This document shows, in pieces, positions 1 through 8,176 of a stretch of DNA of 64,000 bases. The translations under genes were made by a program, and so were the position numbers. The notes beneath the pieces were generated by a model. The model was given only the letters and a program-made list of their open reading frames with translations. It was not told the origin of the DNA and made no database searches. Origin of the DNA: Rhodobiaceae bacterium (lineage in GTDB: Bacteria > Pseudomonadota > Alphaproteobacteria > Rhizobiales > Tepidamorphaceae); contig JACKJK010000010.1 in NCBI GenBank assembly GCA_020637985.1, positions 1-64,000 on the forward strand, read 5' to 3'. Position 1 is the stretch's first letter. Every line of letters starts with the position of its first letter.

Positions 1-1
1 T

Positions 2-898
2 GCGATGGAGGGCGTCGTCGCCTCCATCAAGCCGGTGCATTCGCTGGTCGCCACCGTGATGGGCAATACCGGGAGACCGGCGCTCATCGTCGAAGGGGCG
101 GGCTCGCCGCACACCTATGCCCTGAAGCCCTCGCAGGCGCGGATGCTGTCGGGCGCGAAGCTCGTCTTCTGGATCGGGCCGGGGCTGGAAGCGTTCCTGG
201 AGAAGCCGTTGGAAACGCTCAGCGGCGGCGCGAGGGTCGTCGCGCTCGACGATGTCGACGGTCTTGTTCGCCTTGGCTTGCGCGAAGGCGGCACCTTCGA
301 GGCGCACGATCACGGCCATGGGGAAGACGGCGACCACGACGCGCAGGCGGCCGCGAGCGAAGACCACGGGCATGGCCACGAGCCGTTCGACACGCACCTG
401 TGGCTCGATCCGCGCAACGCGGTGGCGATGGGCCACGCGATCGCTCAGGCATTGGCGCAGGCCGACCCGGCGAACGCGGAAACCTATTTTGCCAACGCGG
501 CGGCGCTGGAAGTTCGCCTCAGATCGCTGGAGGCGGAAATCTCGGAAGCGCTGGCGCCGGTGCGCGACAAGCCCTTCGTCGTTTTCCACGACGCCTATCA
601 CTACTTCGAGAACCGCTTCGCGCTGGCGGCCACGGGGTCGGTGACGGTCAGCCCGGAGGTGCGGCCGGGGGCGGAGCGGGTTGCGCACATCCACGAACGG
701 CTGGCATCGCTGCAGGAAACCTGCGTCTTCGCCGAGCCGCAGTTCGAGCCGAAGATCCTGTCGGCGATCACCGAGGGCACGGACGTGCGGGCGGGCACGC
801 TCGACCCGCTCGGCGCGGGGCTGCCGGCCGGCCCCGACCTCTACCCCACCCTGCTGCGGGACATGGCGCGCGAGTTCCGGCACTGCCTGGGCGGGTGA
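2..898 (+). CDS. znuA: zinc ABC transporter substrate-binding protein ZnuA (5' end missing)
   Basis: Periplasmic zinc-binding component of a ZnuABC uptake system. The reading frame is open to the left edge, and the protein begins directly with the mature-domain strand VVASIKPVHSLVATVM, so the signal peptide and true start lie upstream of the window. Family marks are the metal-ligand histidines in GSPHTYALKPSQ, FDTHLWLDP and VFHDAYHYFE. A His/Asp-rich flexible loop (roughly residues 98-127 of the visible part) is typical of ZnuA and thought to capture or sense zinc. No znuB or znuC is visible; they may lie upstream of the window or elsewhere. The family is clear; only the N-terminus is missing. 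Confidence 0.93.
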   Translation, partial: AMEGVVASIKPVHSLVATVMGNTGRPALIVEGAGSPHTYALKPSQARMLSGAKLVFWIGPGLEAFLEKPLETLSGGARVVALDDVDGLVRLGLREGGTFEAHDHGHGEDGDHDAQAAASEDHGHGHEPFDTHLWLDPRNAVAMGHAIAQALAQADPANAETYFANAAALEVRLRSLEAEISEALAPVRDKPFVVFHDAYHYFENRFALAATGSVTVSPEVRPGAERVAHIHERLASLQETCVFAEPQFEPKILSAITEGTDVRAGTLDPLGAGLPAGPDLYPTLLRDMAREFRHCLGG

Positions 899-981
899 GG
901 CTGGCGGTTGCGAAGTGATGAGCGGAGCGTTGGTGCCAGATTGCATTGCCGCCTCTCTCTCACTAGCATTCCGGCCCTGAT

Positions 982-996
982 CCGCCCAAAGGGCGG
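982..996. other. short inverted repeat before the YeeE ribosome site
   Basis: CCGCCC and GGGCGG are separated by a three-base AAA loop and sit just 5' of the GGGAGGAAA ribosome-binding site at about 997-1005. It could be a weak terminator for the zinc-protein gene or a structured 5' leader of the transporter. There is no T-tract, so neither role is certain. Confidence 0.35.
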
Positions 997-1010
997 GCGG
1001 GAGGAAACGC

Positions 1011-2114
1011 ATGGACGGTCTCGATGCAAGCGCCGCGCTGCCGTTGCTCGGGCTCGCCGCGGGCATAGTGCTCGGCTACACGGCACGCGCCAACCGCTTC
1101 TGCACCATGGCCGCGCTGGAGCGGCTTTGGTACGCGGGCGACGCGACGGGGCTGCGCACCTGGGTGCTCGCCGGCGCGGTCGCCATGGCGGCGACGCAGG
1201 GGCTGATCCTCGCTGGCGTCATCGACATCTCCACCTCCTTCTACATGGTCAACCGGTTCATGCTCAGCGGAGCGGTGCTCGGCGGGCTGATGTTCGGCTT
1301 CGGCATGGCGCTGGTCGGCATGTGCGGCTTCTCGGCAGTGGTGCGGCTGGGCGGGGGAAACCTGCGCGCGCTCGTCGTGCTGATGGTGCTGGGGCTTGCG
1401 GCGCTTTCGGCGCAGCGCGGCCTGCTCGGCCAGGTGCGCATCCTGCTGGTCGACAACCTCGCCATCGACCTTGCGCCGGTGCATGACCAGTCGATCGGCT
1501 CGCTGCTGTCGTTCGCGCTCGGCCGCGACGTCACAGCCCTGACCATGCTGGTGCTGGTCGGCGGGGCGCTCGCCTGGGTGTTCTCCGATGCCGGTTACCG
1601 CGCCAAGGCGAGCCAGATCGTGGCGGGCATCGTGATCGGTCTCGTCATTCCCTTCGGCTGGCTGTCGACGACATGGGCGGCGGCGAACGCCTTCACGCTG
1701 GTGCAGCTCGAGGCCGGGTCCTTCGTCGTGCCGGTCGGCGACACCATCATGCATTTCTCGACCTATACAGCGACCATTCCCGACTATGGCGTCGGGCTGG
1801 TGCTGGGAACCTTGTTCGGCGGGGCGCTGGCGGCGTGGCGGCGCAGCGAGGTGCGCTGGGAGGCCTGCGACGACGGGCGCGAGCTTGGCCGGCACCTGTT
1901 CGGGGCGGCGCTGATGGGCATCGGCGGCGTCTTCGCCATGGGCTGCACGGTGGGGCAGGGGCTGACCGGGGTCTCGACCATGGCGCTGACCGCGCCGGTC
2001 GTGCTCGTCTCGATCGCGTTGGGCGCGCGGCTTGGGCTTGCCCATCTCGTCGAGGGCTCGGTCATGGCCGCCTTCCGGCGCAACGGCGGCGCGGCGCACA
2101 CGCCGGCGGAATAG
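1011..2114 (+). CDS. YeeE/YedE family sulfur-compound transporter (copy 1)
   Basis: Polytopic inner-membrane protein of 367 residues. The YeeE/YedE (TsuA-like) family is known to import thiosulfate or related reduced sulfur compounds through conserved cysteines. Visible family elements are RANRFCTMAALERL near the N-terminus, GMCGFSAVVRLGGG in the middle and the hallmark MGCTVGQGLTGVST near the C-terminus. The ATG has a strong GGGAGGAAA ribosome site. The gene stands alone, with no TusA or rhodanese partner nearby. A second, clearly diverged member lies at 50668-51750, so this genome carries at least two. The exact substrate cannot be read from sequence. Confidence 0.88.
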   Translation: MDGLDASAALPLLGLAAGIVLGYTARANRFCTMAALERLWYAGDATGLRTWVLAGAVAMAATQGLILAGVIDISTSFYMVNRFMLSGAVLGGLMFGFGMALVGMCGFSAVVRLGGGNLRALVVLMVLGLAALSAQRGLLGQVRILLVDNLAIDLAPVHDQSIGSLLSFALGRDVTALTMLVLVGGALAWVFSDAGYRAKASQIVAGIVIGLVIPFGWLSTTWAAANAFTLVQLEAGSFVVPVGDTIMHFSTYTATIPDYGVGLVLGTLFGGALAAWRRSEVRWEACDDGRELGRHLFGAALMGIGGVFAMGCTVGQGLTGVSTMALTAPVVLVSIALGARLGLAHLVEGSVMAAFRRNGGAAHTPAE

Positions 2115-2203
2115 CGCTTTTCCTCGCAGTTCGGGTTTCCGGCTGCCTCAAGCGGCATGTAAACTCCCCGCACGTACACACAATCGAAGCGGGGGCTCAC
2201 GAC

Positions 2204-2995
2204 ATGAACCAGGCGGCATCCGTCGAGGACGATTTCCTCGTCAGCGAGGACAACGGCATCATCCGCGCGCAGTTCAACCGGCCGCGCACGCGCAACGCGC
2301 TGACCTTCGAGATGTACGAGGGGCTGGCGGATCTGTGCCGCAACGTCGAAGCAGACGGCTCGGTCAAGGCGATCATCGTTTCGGGATCGGACGAGCGGGC
2401 CTTTGCCGCCGGTACCGACATGGCGCAGTTCCGCGATTTCTCCACGCCCGAGGACGCGCTCGCCTACGAGAAGAAGATCGAGGGTATCCTGGAGGCGATC
2501 GAGACCTGCCCGGTGCCGACGATAGCGGCGATCTCGGGCGCCTGCACCGGCGGCGGGGCGGGCATCGCGGTCGCTTGCGACCTGAGGATCGCCAGCGCCG
2601 ACGCGCGCTTCGGCTTTCCCATCGCGCGCACGCTCGGCAACTGCCTGTCGCTCGCGAACTACGCGCGGCTGGTGTCGCTGATCGGGGCTGGCCGCGTCAT
2701 GGACCTGATCCTGATGGCGCGGCTTGTGCCGGCGGAGGAGGCGCGCGCCATCGGCCTGATCTCCGAGGTGCTGCCCGACCATGCGGCGGTGATGGCGCGC
2801 GCAGGCGAGATGGCCGAGACGCTCGGCGGCCACGCGCCGCTGACGATGCGGGCGACCAAGACGGCGCTCAGGCGCATCCGCCGCGGCGAGCATGGCGATT
2901 CCGATTTCGTGGTGCAGTGCTACACGTCCGAGGACTTCAAGGAAGGCATGGAGGCATTTCTGGGCAAGCGCGCTCCGGTGTGGAAGGGGCGTTGA
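2204..2995 (+). CDS. enoyl-CoA hydratase/isomerase (crotonase) family protein
   Basis: 263-residue crotonase-fold protein. The oxyanion-hole segments are AFAAGTDMAQF and SGACTGGGAGIAVACDLRIA, and the C-terminal trimerisation region is present. The start chosen is the ATG that opens MNQAASVEDDFLV; the frame is open further upstream but overlaps the previous gene. At the position where hydratases usually carry the first catalytic Glu (after FGFP) this protein has Ile, and the second acidic residue appears as Asp in GRVMDLIL. The reaction may therefore not be classical enoyl-CoA hydration. It could be an isomerase, hydrolase or decarboxylase of the superfamily. Convergent with the thioesterase gene. 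Confidence 0.85.
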   Translation: MNQAASVEDDFLVSEDNGIIRAQFNRPRTRNALTFEMYEGLADLCRNVEADGSVKAIIVSGSDERAFAAGTDMAQFRDFSTPEDALAYEKKIEGILEAIETCPVPTIAAISGACTGGGAGIAVACDLRIASADARFGFPIARTLGNCLSLANYARLVSLIGAGRVMDLILMARLVPAEEARAIGLISEVLPDHAAVMARAGEMAETLGGHAPLTMRATKTALRRIRRGEHGDSDFVVQCYTSEDFKEGMEAFLGKRAPVWKGR

Positions 2996-3027
2996 CCGCT
3001 CAGGCCTGAGGCCTCGGGTCTCGGCCG

Positions 3028-3447
3028 TCAGGCCTCGGCCGGGACGGCCCGCGGTTTGCCGTCGTCGTCGATGGCGACGAAGATGAAGGCGGCCTCGGTC
3101 ACCTTGTCGCGGTTGTGGGTCATGAAGCGGCTCGCCCAGGCCTCGACATGGATGCGCAGCGAGGTGCGCCCGATCCGCTCGATGTCGGTGTAGACGCACA
3201 GCACGTCGCCGACATGGACCGGGCGGATGAAGGTCATCGCTTCGACGGCGACCGTGGCGACGCGCCCTCGCGCACGCTCGACGCCGCGGATGCCGCCGGC
3301 CATGTCCATCTGCGAGAGGACCCAGCCGCCGAAGATGTCGCCGTTGGCGTTGGTGTCCGCCGGCATGGCCACCGTGCGCACGGTCAGTTCGCCGCGCGGT
3401 TCGTCCTTGCCGCCGGCCGCGGCCGGTTCGATCCTGTCCTGCATCAT
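3028..3447 (-). CDS. acyl-CoA thioesterase, YciA-like hotdog family
   Basis: 139-residue single-hotdog acyl-CoA thioester hydrolase, a cytosolic enzyme that releases free acid from medium- or short-chain acyl-CoA. Recognisable motifs are ADTNANGDIFGGWVLSQMD (helix with the catalytic Asp region) and FIRPVHVGDVLCVYTDI. The length is typical of YciA. Its ATG overlaps the stop codon of the upstream glycosyltransferase gene by 4 bp (ATGA), so the two are probably co-translated although no pathway obviously joins them. The physiological substrate is unknown. Confidence 0.88.
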   Translation of the reverse strand: MMQDRIEPAAAGGKDEPRGELTVRTVAMPADTNANGDIFGGWVLSQMDMAGGIRGVERARGRVATVAVEAMTFIRPVHVGDVLCVYTDIERIGRTSLRIHVEAWASRFMTHNRDKVTEAAFIFVAIDDDGKPRAVPAEA

Positions 3448-4295
3448 TCCTGCCTAGCGTTGGGTGGGGTCTGCGGCCCCTGCAGCCGCGACATGGTCGA
3501 CAGGCCCCTTGTTGCGCGCGTGGCGCGGCTGTCGATGGTCTTCTGGAGCTGTGTGAGGTTGCCGCCCATCGTGTCGCGCTTGGCTTCGGGATGCCACAGG
3601 TGCAGCACGCCGGTCGCGAAGCGCCCGTCCTTGGGGCGCACGCCGATGTTGGCGAGACGCACGGCGAGGTCGGAATCCTCGAGCCCCCAGCCGACGTAGG
3701 CGGTGTCGAAGCCGTCGATCTTCATGAGGTCATCGCGCCAGACGGCGAAATTGCAGCCGCGCAACCGCTTCCAGTCATGCCCCGGGCGTTTGCGCCATGC
3801 GCCGAGCGGCAGCGACAGCAGCGGCGCCAGCCGGTTGATGCTGCCCTTCATGCGCCCGGCGGCGAACGACAGCGCGTTCAGCGCCGACAGGTCGATCCTG
3901 TCCTGCAACACCTTGTGCGTGAATTCGCGGCTCAGCAGGATGCGGTTGCCGAAGACGTATCGGCCCGGTTCGGCGAGGCGGCGATGGGCGGCGACGAAGC
4001 CAGGCCGGGGAACGCAGTCGCCGTCGAGGAAAACCAGATAGTCGCCGCGCGCGGCGGCCAGTGCGCGATTGCGGATGGCTGCCAGCCGGTAGCCGCGATC
4101 GGGATGCCAGATGCGGCGCATGGGAACGCCGATGCGGCCCTGCAGGCGGTGGATGGTCTCGCCGGTTGCCTCGTCGGAGCCGTCGTCGGCGATCAGGATC
4201 TCGAAGTTCCTGTCGGTCTGCCGGCGCATGCCGTTGAGAACCGCCGTCAGTGCGTCCGGGCGGTTGTAGGTGGATATGACGACCGAGATCAGCAT
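3444..4295 (-). CDS. family 2 glycosyltransferase with galactosyltransferase-type C-terminal domain
   Basis: 283-residue GT-A enzyme. The N-terminal nucleotide-sugar domain starts MLISVVISTYNRPDAL; the metal-binding motif is FLDGDCVPRPGF; a later WGLEDSDLAVRL motif is characteristic of the galactosyltransferase-like C-terminal module that binds the acceptor. No membrane segment is seen, so the protein is probably cytosolic or peripheral. The start is set at the Met that begins the GT domain; the upstream open frame is low-complexity and not protein-like. Coupled by a 4-bp overlap to the thioesterase gene. Acceptor and sugar are unknown; a polysaccharide or glycolipid role is an inference. Confidence 0.85.
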   Translation of the reverse strand: MLISVVISTYNRPDALTAVLNGMRRQTDRNFEILIADDGSDEATGETIHRLQGRIGVPMRRIWHPDRGYRLAAIRNRALAAARGDYLVFLDGDCVPRPGFVAAHRRLAEPGRYVFGNRILLSREFTHKVLQDRIDLSALNALSFAAGRMKGSINRLAPLLSLPLGAWRKRPGHDWKRLRGCNFAVWRDDLMKIDGFDTAYVGWGLEDSDLAVRLANIGVRPKDGRFATGVLHLWHPEAKRDTMGGNLTQLQKTIDSRATRATRGLSTMSRLQGPQTPPNARQE

Positions 4296-4407
4296 GCCGG
4301 CAAACTCCGATACCCGTGGATGCGCCGTCAAGTTCCTTTTCCCGCCGCGCCGCACGGCGTGGCGCACTGGAGCGCGATCGCGTCCTTGAAAAGCCGTCGG
4401 CGCGGGA

Positions 4408-5127
4408 TCAGGAGACCCAGTTGCCGCGGATCTCGCGCAGGATCTTCCTGCGAATCGCCTCGCGGTAGGCGCCATAGTCGCCCGCGATCTCGACGAAGGC
4501 GCCGGGGCCGGCGATGACGTGGTTGCGGTAGTAGTGATGGAGCCAGTGCACCTCGTTGAGGATCGCCAGGCCGTTGATGGTGATTCCCGCGGCGGCGGCT
4601 TCGTCGCGGACGTCATCGACGCGCGCACCGCGGTTGTTGGTTCCGTCGCCGGACACATCGATGACGTAGCGGGCCGCAGGTGCTGGCAGGCGGGTCAGCG
4701 CCTGCATGCTGGCGAGGATGGCGCCGGAGATCGACGTCGCGCCTTCCGCGGTCTGGCGGACTTGCGCCTTGATCCGGGCCGCCAGCGCCAGGGCGTCGGC
4801 TGCATTTGATACCGGCGTCCATGGCACGCTCAGCACCTGGCTTTCATCCGACGACCATTGCACGACGGCGACGAGGATGCGGCCGTTCGGGCCGTTGGCA
4901 ATGGCCTTGAGGATTTCGGGGTCGAGGAAGGCACGCGCGGTGCCCGAAACCTGCAATTCGAATTCGCGCGCATCCACCGACCAGGAACAATCGATCGCCA
5001 GCACCAGCGCGAGATCGGCCGCGGGCTGGCCGGATGCCGTGCGCGGTGCCACCAGCGTGAGCGCGGCGAACCACATGACCAACAACGCCGCGGCTGCCGC
5101 GCGTGCGGGGTGAAGCGAATGGTTCAT
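4408..5127 (-). CDS. DUF1194 exported VWA-like protein
   Basis: 239 residues beginning MNHSLHPARAAAAALLVMW with a clear Sec signal peptide ending near TASGQPAAD. The mature part matches the DUF1194 family, with the vWA-like opening LALVLAIDCSWSVDAREF and the later core VIDVSGDGTNNRG. The first motif is an imperfect MIDAS (DCSWS). It is probably a periplasmic adhesion or scaffold-like protein; no function is established for the family. The Met after the signal-like stretch was chosen because the upstream extension (to 5229) shows no signal peptide or ribosome site. Divergent from the GS-like gene. Confidence 0.82.
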   Translation of the reverse strand: MNHSLHPARAAAAALLVMWFAALTLVAPRTASGQPAADLALVLAIDCSWSVDAREFELQVSGTARAFLDPEILKAIANGPNGRILVAVVQWSSDESQVLSVPWTPVSNAADALALAARIKAQVRQTAEGATSISGAILASMQALTRLPAPAARYVIDVSGDGTNNRGARVDDVRDEAAAAGITINGLAILNEVHWLHHYYRNHVIAGPGAFVEIAGDYGAYREAIRRKILREIRGNWVS

Positions 5128-5309
5128 GCGGGCAGCGTGGCAGTTTTGCCGGCCGCTGCAAAGCATGGACGGCTGCCGGAGTTGGTGGTGCGCATGCGTG
5201 AAACCCCGCAGGCGGTGGATTGGCGGCAAAAGGGAGTTGGGTTTGCGCGCGTCTTGGTGTTTGATCGCGCCACCGGCGAAACGGAATGACGGAAACGGCA
5301 GGATACATC

Positions 5310-6674
5310 ATGGCAATGAGCTTCGAGGCGCTGAAGGCGGCGGTCGCCGGCGGTGAGATCGATACGGTGAATGTCTGCTTCGTGGACATGCAGGGGCGGC
5401 TGATCGGCAAGCGGTTCCATGCCCGCCATTTCGTCGACAAGGCGCACGACGAGACGCACGGCTGCGATTACCTGCTGGCCAACGACATCGACATGGAGCC
5501 GGTGCCCGGCTACGAGATCGCCAGCTGGGAAAAGGGTTACGGCGACTTCGTCATCAAGCCGGACCTTGCCACCATCACGCCGACGCCCTGGCTGCCGGGT
5601 TCGGTGACGGTGCTCGCCGACGTGCTCGACCATCACCACCACGCGCCGCTTGCGCATTCGCCGCGCGCGATCCTGAAGAAGCAGATCGAGCGCATGGACG
5701 CGAAGGGCATGAAGGCCTTCGTCGCCTCGGAACTCGAATTCTACCTGTTCGAGGAGAGCTACGAGCTTGCACGGGAAATGGGCTATAGCGAGTTGACCGC
5801 CGCATCGCCCTACATCCAGGACTACGTGATGTTCTCGACCACCAAGGAAGAGGCCATCATGCGGCAGATCCGCAACGGCCTGGATGCGGCCGGCATCCCG
5901 GTTGAGAACTCCAAGGGCGAGTGGGGCGCCGGCCAGGAAGAGATCAACGTCGAATACGCCGAGGCGCTGGCGATGGCCGATCGGCACTCGCTGCTCAAAC
6001 ACGCGATCAAGGAAATCGCCTGGCTGAACGGCAAGGCGGTCACCTTCATGGCCAAGTGGCATTACGAGCAGGCCGGCAGTTCCAGCCACGTGCACTGTTC
6101 GCTGTGGGACGCCAAGGGCAAGAAGTCGCTGTTCGCCGACAAGAAGGACGCGCTCGGCATGTCGCCGCTGATGAAGCAGTTCGTCGCCGGCCAGCTGAAA
6201 TACGCGACAGACATCACCTATTTCCTCGCGCCCTACGTCAATTCCTACAAGCGCTTCCAGGTCGGCACCTTCGCACCGACCAACATCGTGTGGAGCCGCG
6301 ACAACCGGACCGCGGGTTTCCGCCTGTGCGGCGAGAACTCCAAGGCGATCCGCATCGAGTGCCGCATCGGCGGCGCCGACCTCAATCCCTACCTCGCCTT
6401 CGCGGCGCTGATCGCGGCGGGCCTGCGCGGTATCGAGGACGAGCTGGAACTCGATGCGCCGTTCTCGGGCGATGCGTATCATGGCCGCGGCCTGAAGCAG
6501 ATCCCGAAGACCCTGCGCGAGGCGATCGCCGCGCTTGACGGGTCGTCGATGCTGCGCGAGGCGCTCGGCGACAACGTCATCAACCACTACGTGCATACCG
6601 CCAACTGGGAACAGGCCGAGTACGACCGCCGCGTCACCGACTGGGAACTGAAGCGCGGCTTCGAGAGGTACTGA
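5310..6674 (+). CDS. glutamine-synthetase-like gamma-glutamylamide ligase
   Basis: 454-residue member of the type I glutamine synthetase superfamily. Active-site elements are SELEFYLFEE (metal Glu), EWGAGQEEINVEY, SSSHVHCSLWD, and the ATP/substrate Arg-rich segments WSRDNRTAGFRLCGE and RIECRIGGADLNPYL. It lacks the adenylylation-type C-terminus of GlnA. The followers are an aldehyde dehydrogenase and an iron alcohol dehydrogenase, a layout known for gamma-glutamylated amine or amino-alcohol catabolism (PuuA or IpuC-like ligases). That role is inferred. The start at 5310 is preferred because AGGA lies 7-8 bases upstream; an ATG at 5286 has no ribosome site. Expression is probably shared with the next two genes. 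Confidence 0.85.
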   Translation: MAMSFEALKAAVAGGEIDTVNVCFVDMQGRLIGKRFHARHFVDKAHDETHGCDYLLANDIDMEPVPGYEIASWEKGYGDFVIKPDLATITPTPWLPGSVTVLADVLDHHHHAPLAHSPRAILKKQIERMDAKGMKAFVASELEFYLFEESYELAREMGYSELTAASPYIQDYVMFSTTKEEAIMRQIRNGLDAAGIPVENSKGEWGAGQEEINVEYAEALAMADRHSLLKHAIKEIAWLNGKAVTFMAKWHYEQAGSSSHVHCSLWDAKGKKSLFADKKDALGMSPLMKQFVAGQLKYATDITYFLAPYVNSYKRFQVGTFAPTNIVWSRDNRTAGFRLCGENSKAIRIECRIGGADLNPYLAFAALIAAGLRGIEDELELDAPFSGDAYHGRGLKQIPKTLREAIAALDGSSMLREALGDNVINHYVHTANWEQAEYDRRVTDWELKRGFERY

Positions 6675-6729
6675 TCCCGCAACCCGAGGCATATTCCTTC
6701 CCGTATCCTCCCTCCACAGAGTGAATTCC

Positions 6730-8118
6730 ATGTCCGATACCGTGAAACTGACTTCCCCCGTCGACGGGTCCATCCACGTCGAGCGTCCCGTCGCCAGCGA
6801 TGGCGAGATCCAGGCAGCCCTGCAGCGCGCCAAGGCGGCGCAGGCTGAGTGGGTGCGCGTGCCGATCGCCGAGCGCGGGCGCTACTGCAAGGCGATGCTG
6901 GAAGCGATGGTGGCGATGAAGGACGAGATTGTTCCCGAGATCGCCTGGCAGATGGGCCGGCCGGTGCGCTACGGCGGCGAGTTCGGCCCCTTCGCCGACC
7001 GCGTCAACTACATGGTCGACATTGCCGAGGAGGCACTCGCCCCGGTGATGGTCGAGCGGAGCGAGGCCTTCCGCCGCTACGTGAAGCGCGATCCGCTCGG
7101 CCTCGTCTTCGTCATCGCGCCGTGGAACTACCCCTACATCACGGCGGTCAACACCATCGTGCCGGCGCTGATGGCCGGCAGTGCGGTGGTCCTGAAGCAC
7201 GCGGCGCAGACGCTGCTGGTCGGCGAGCGCTTCCAGCAGGCCTTCGACAAGGCGGGCCTGCCCGAGGGGCTGTTCCACAACATCGTGCTCAACCACGCCA
7301 AGACCGAGGCGCTGCTGGGCGCCGGTGCGTTCGACCATTGCAACTTCACCGGCTCGGTTGCCGGCGGCAAGGCGATCGAGAAGGCGGCGGCGGGAACCTT
7401 CACCTCGCTTGGCCTCGAACTCGGCGGCAAGGACCCGGCCTACGTGCGCGCCGACGCGAAGCTCGACCACGCCATCGAGAACCTCGTCGATGGCGCCTTC
7501 TACAACTCCGGCCAGTGCTGCTGCGGCATCGAGCGCGTCTATGTCGACGAGAAGGTCTACGACGATTTCGTCGATGGCTTCGCGTCGCTGGCGCGCGGCT
7601 ATGTACTCGGCAATCCGCTGGAAGAGGCCACGACGCTTGGGCCGATGGCGCAGGCCAAGGGCGCCGATTTCGTGCGCCAGCAGATTTCCGAAGCGGTACG
7701 CGATGGCGCGACCGCGCATGTCGATACCTCGAAGTACGACATGGACAAGCCGGGCTCGCCCTACATCGCGCCGCAGGTGCTTACTGGCGTCAACCACCAG
7801 ATGTCGGTGATGCGCGAGGAGAGCTTCGGCCCGGTCGTCGGCATCATGAAGGTGAAGGACGAGGCGGAGGCGATCCACCTGATGAACGACAGCCCGTACG
7901 GGCTGACGGCATCGGTTTGGACGTCCGACGTCGAGGCTGCAACGCGCATCGGCGAGCAGATCGAGACTGGGACCGTCTACATGAACCGCTGCGACTACCT
8001 CGATCCGGCGCTGGTGTGGACCGGCGTCAAGGACACCGGCCGGGGCGCGGCGCTGTCAAGCATCGGCTACGAGGTGCTGACGCGGCCGAAGTCGTTCCAC
8101 CTGCGCATCAAGGTCTAG
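6730..8118 (+). CDS. NAD(P)-dependent aldehyde dehydrogenase
   Basis: 462-residue ALDH-superfamily enzyme of the cytosol. Catalytic elements are the N-terminal dinucleotide region APWNYPYITAVN, the general-base motif LELGGKDPAYV and the nucleophile motif FYNSGQCCCGIERVYV with a run of three cysteines. The tail EVLTRPKSFHLRIKV is typical. It sits between the GS-like ligase and the iron alcohol dehydrogenase, suggesting oxidation of an aldehyde produced from a (possibly gamma-glutamylated) amine or amino alcohol. The ATG at 6730 is preferred over an in-frame GTG at 6721; neither has a strong ribosome site. Substrate not determinable from sequence. Confidence 0.9.
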   Translation: MSDTVKLTSPVDGSIHVERPVASDGEIQAALQRAKAAQAEWVRVPIAERGRYCKAMLEAMVAMKDEIVPEIAWQMGRPVRYGGEFGPFADRVNYMVDIAEEALAPVMVERSEAFRRYVKRDPLGLVFVIAPWNYPYITAVNTIVPALMAGSAVVLKHAAQTLLVGERFQQAFDKAGLPEGLFHNIVLNHAKTEALLGAGAFDHCNFTGSVAGGKAIEKAAAGTFTSLGLELGGKDPAYVRADAKLDHAIENLVDGAFYNSGQCCCGIERVYVDEKVYDDFVDGFASLARGYVLGNPLEEATTLGPMAQAKGADFVRQQISEAVRDGATAHVDTSKYDMDKPGSPYIAPQVLTGVNHQMSVMREESFGPVVGIMKVKDEAEAIHLMNDSPYGLTASVWTSDVEAATRIGEQIETGTVYMNRCDYLDPALVWTGVKDTGRGAALSSIGYEVLTRPKSFHLRIKV

Positions 8119-8176
8119 GCTGTATCGACGTTCAGCCTGTTCCCCTCAAGAAGACACTCCGCGGAGAAACATACCA

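Noticed and set aside
963..2099. long minus-strand open frame across the first YeeE gene
   Set aside because: His/Arg-rich antisense shadow with no ribosome site or domain; the plus-strand frame has clear membrane helices and cysteine motifs.
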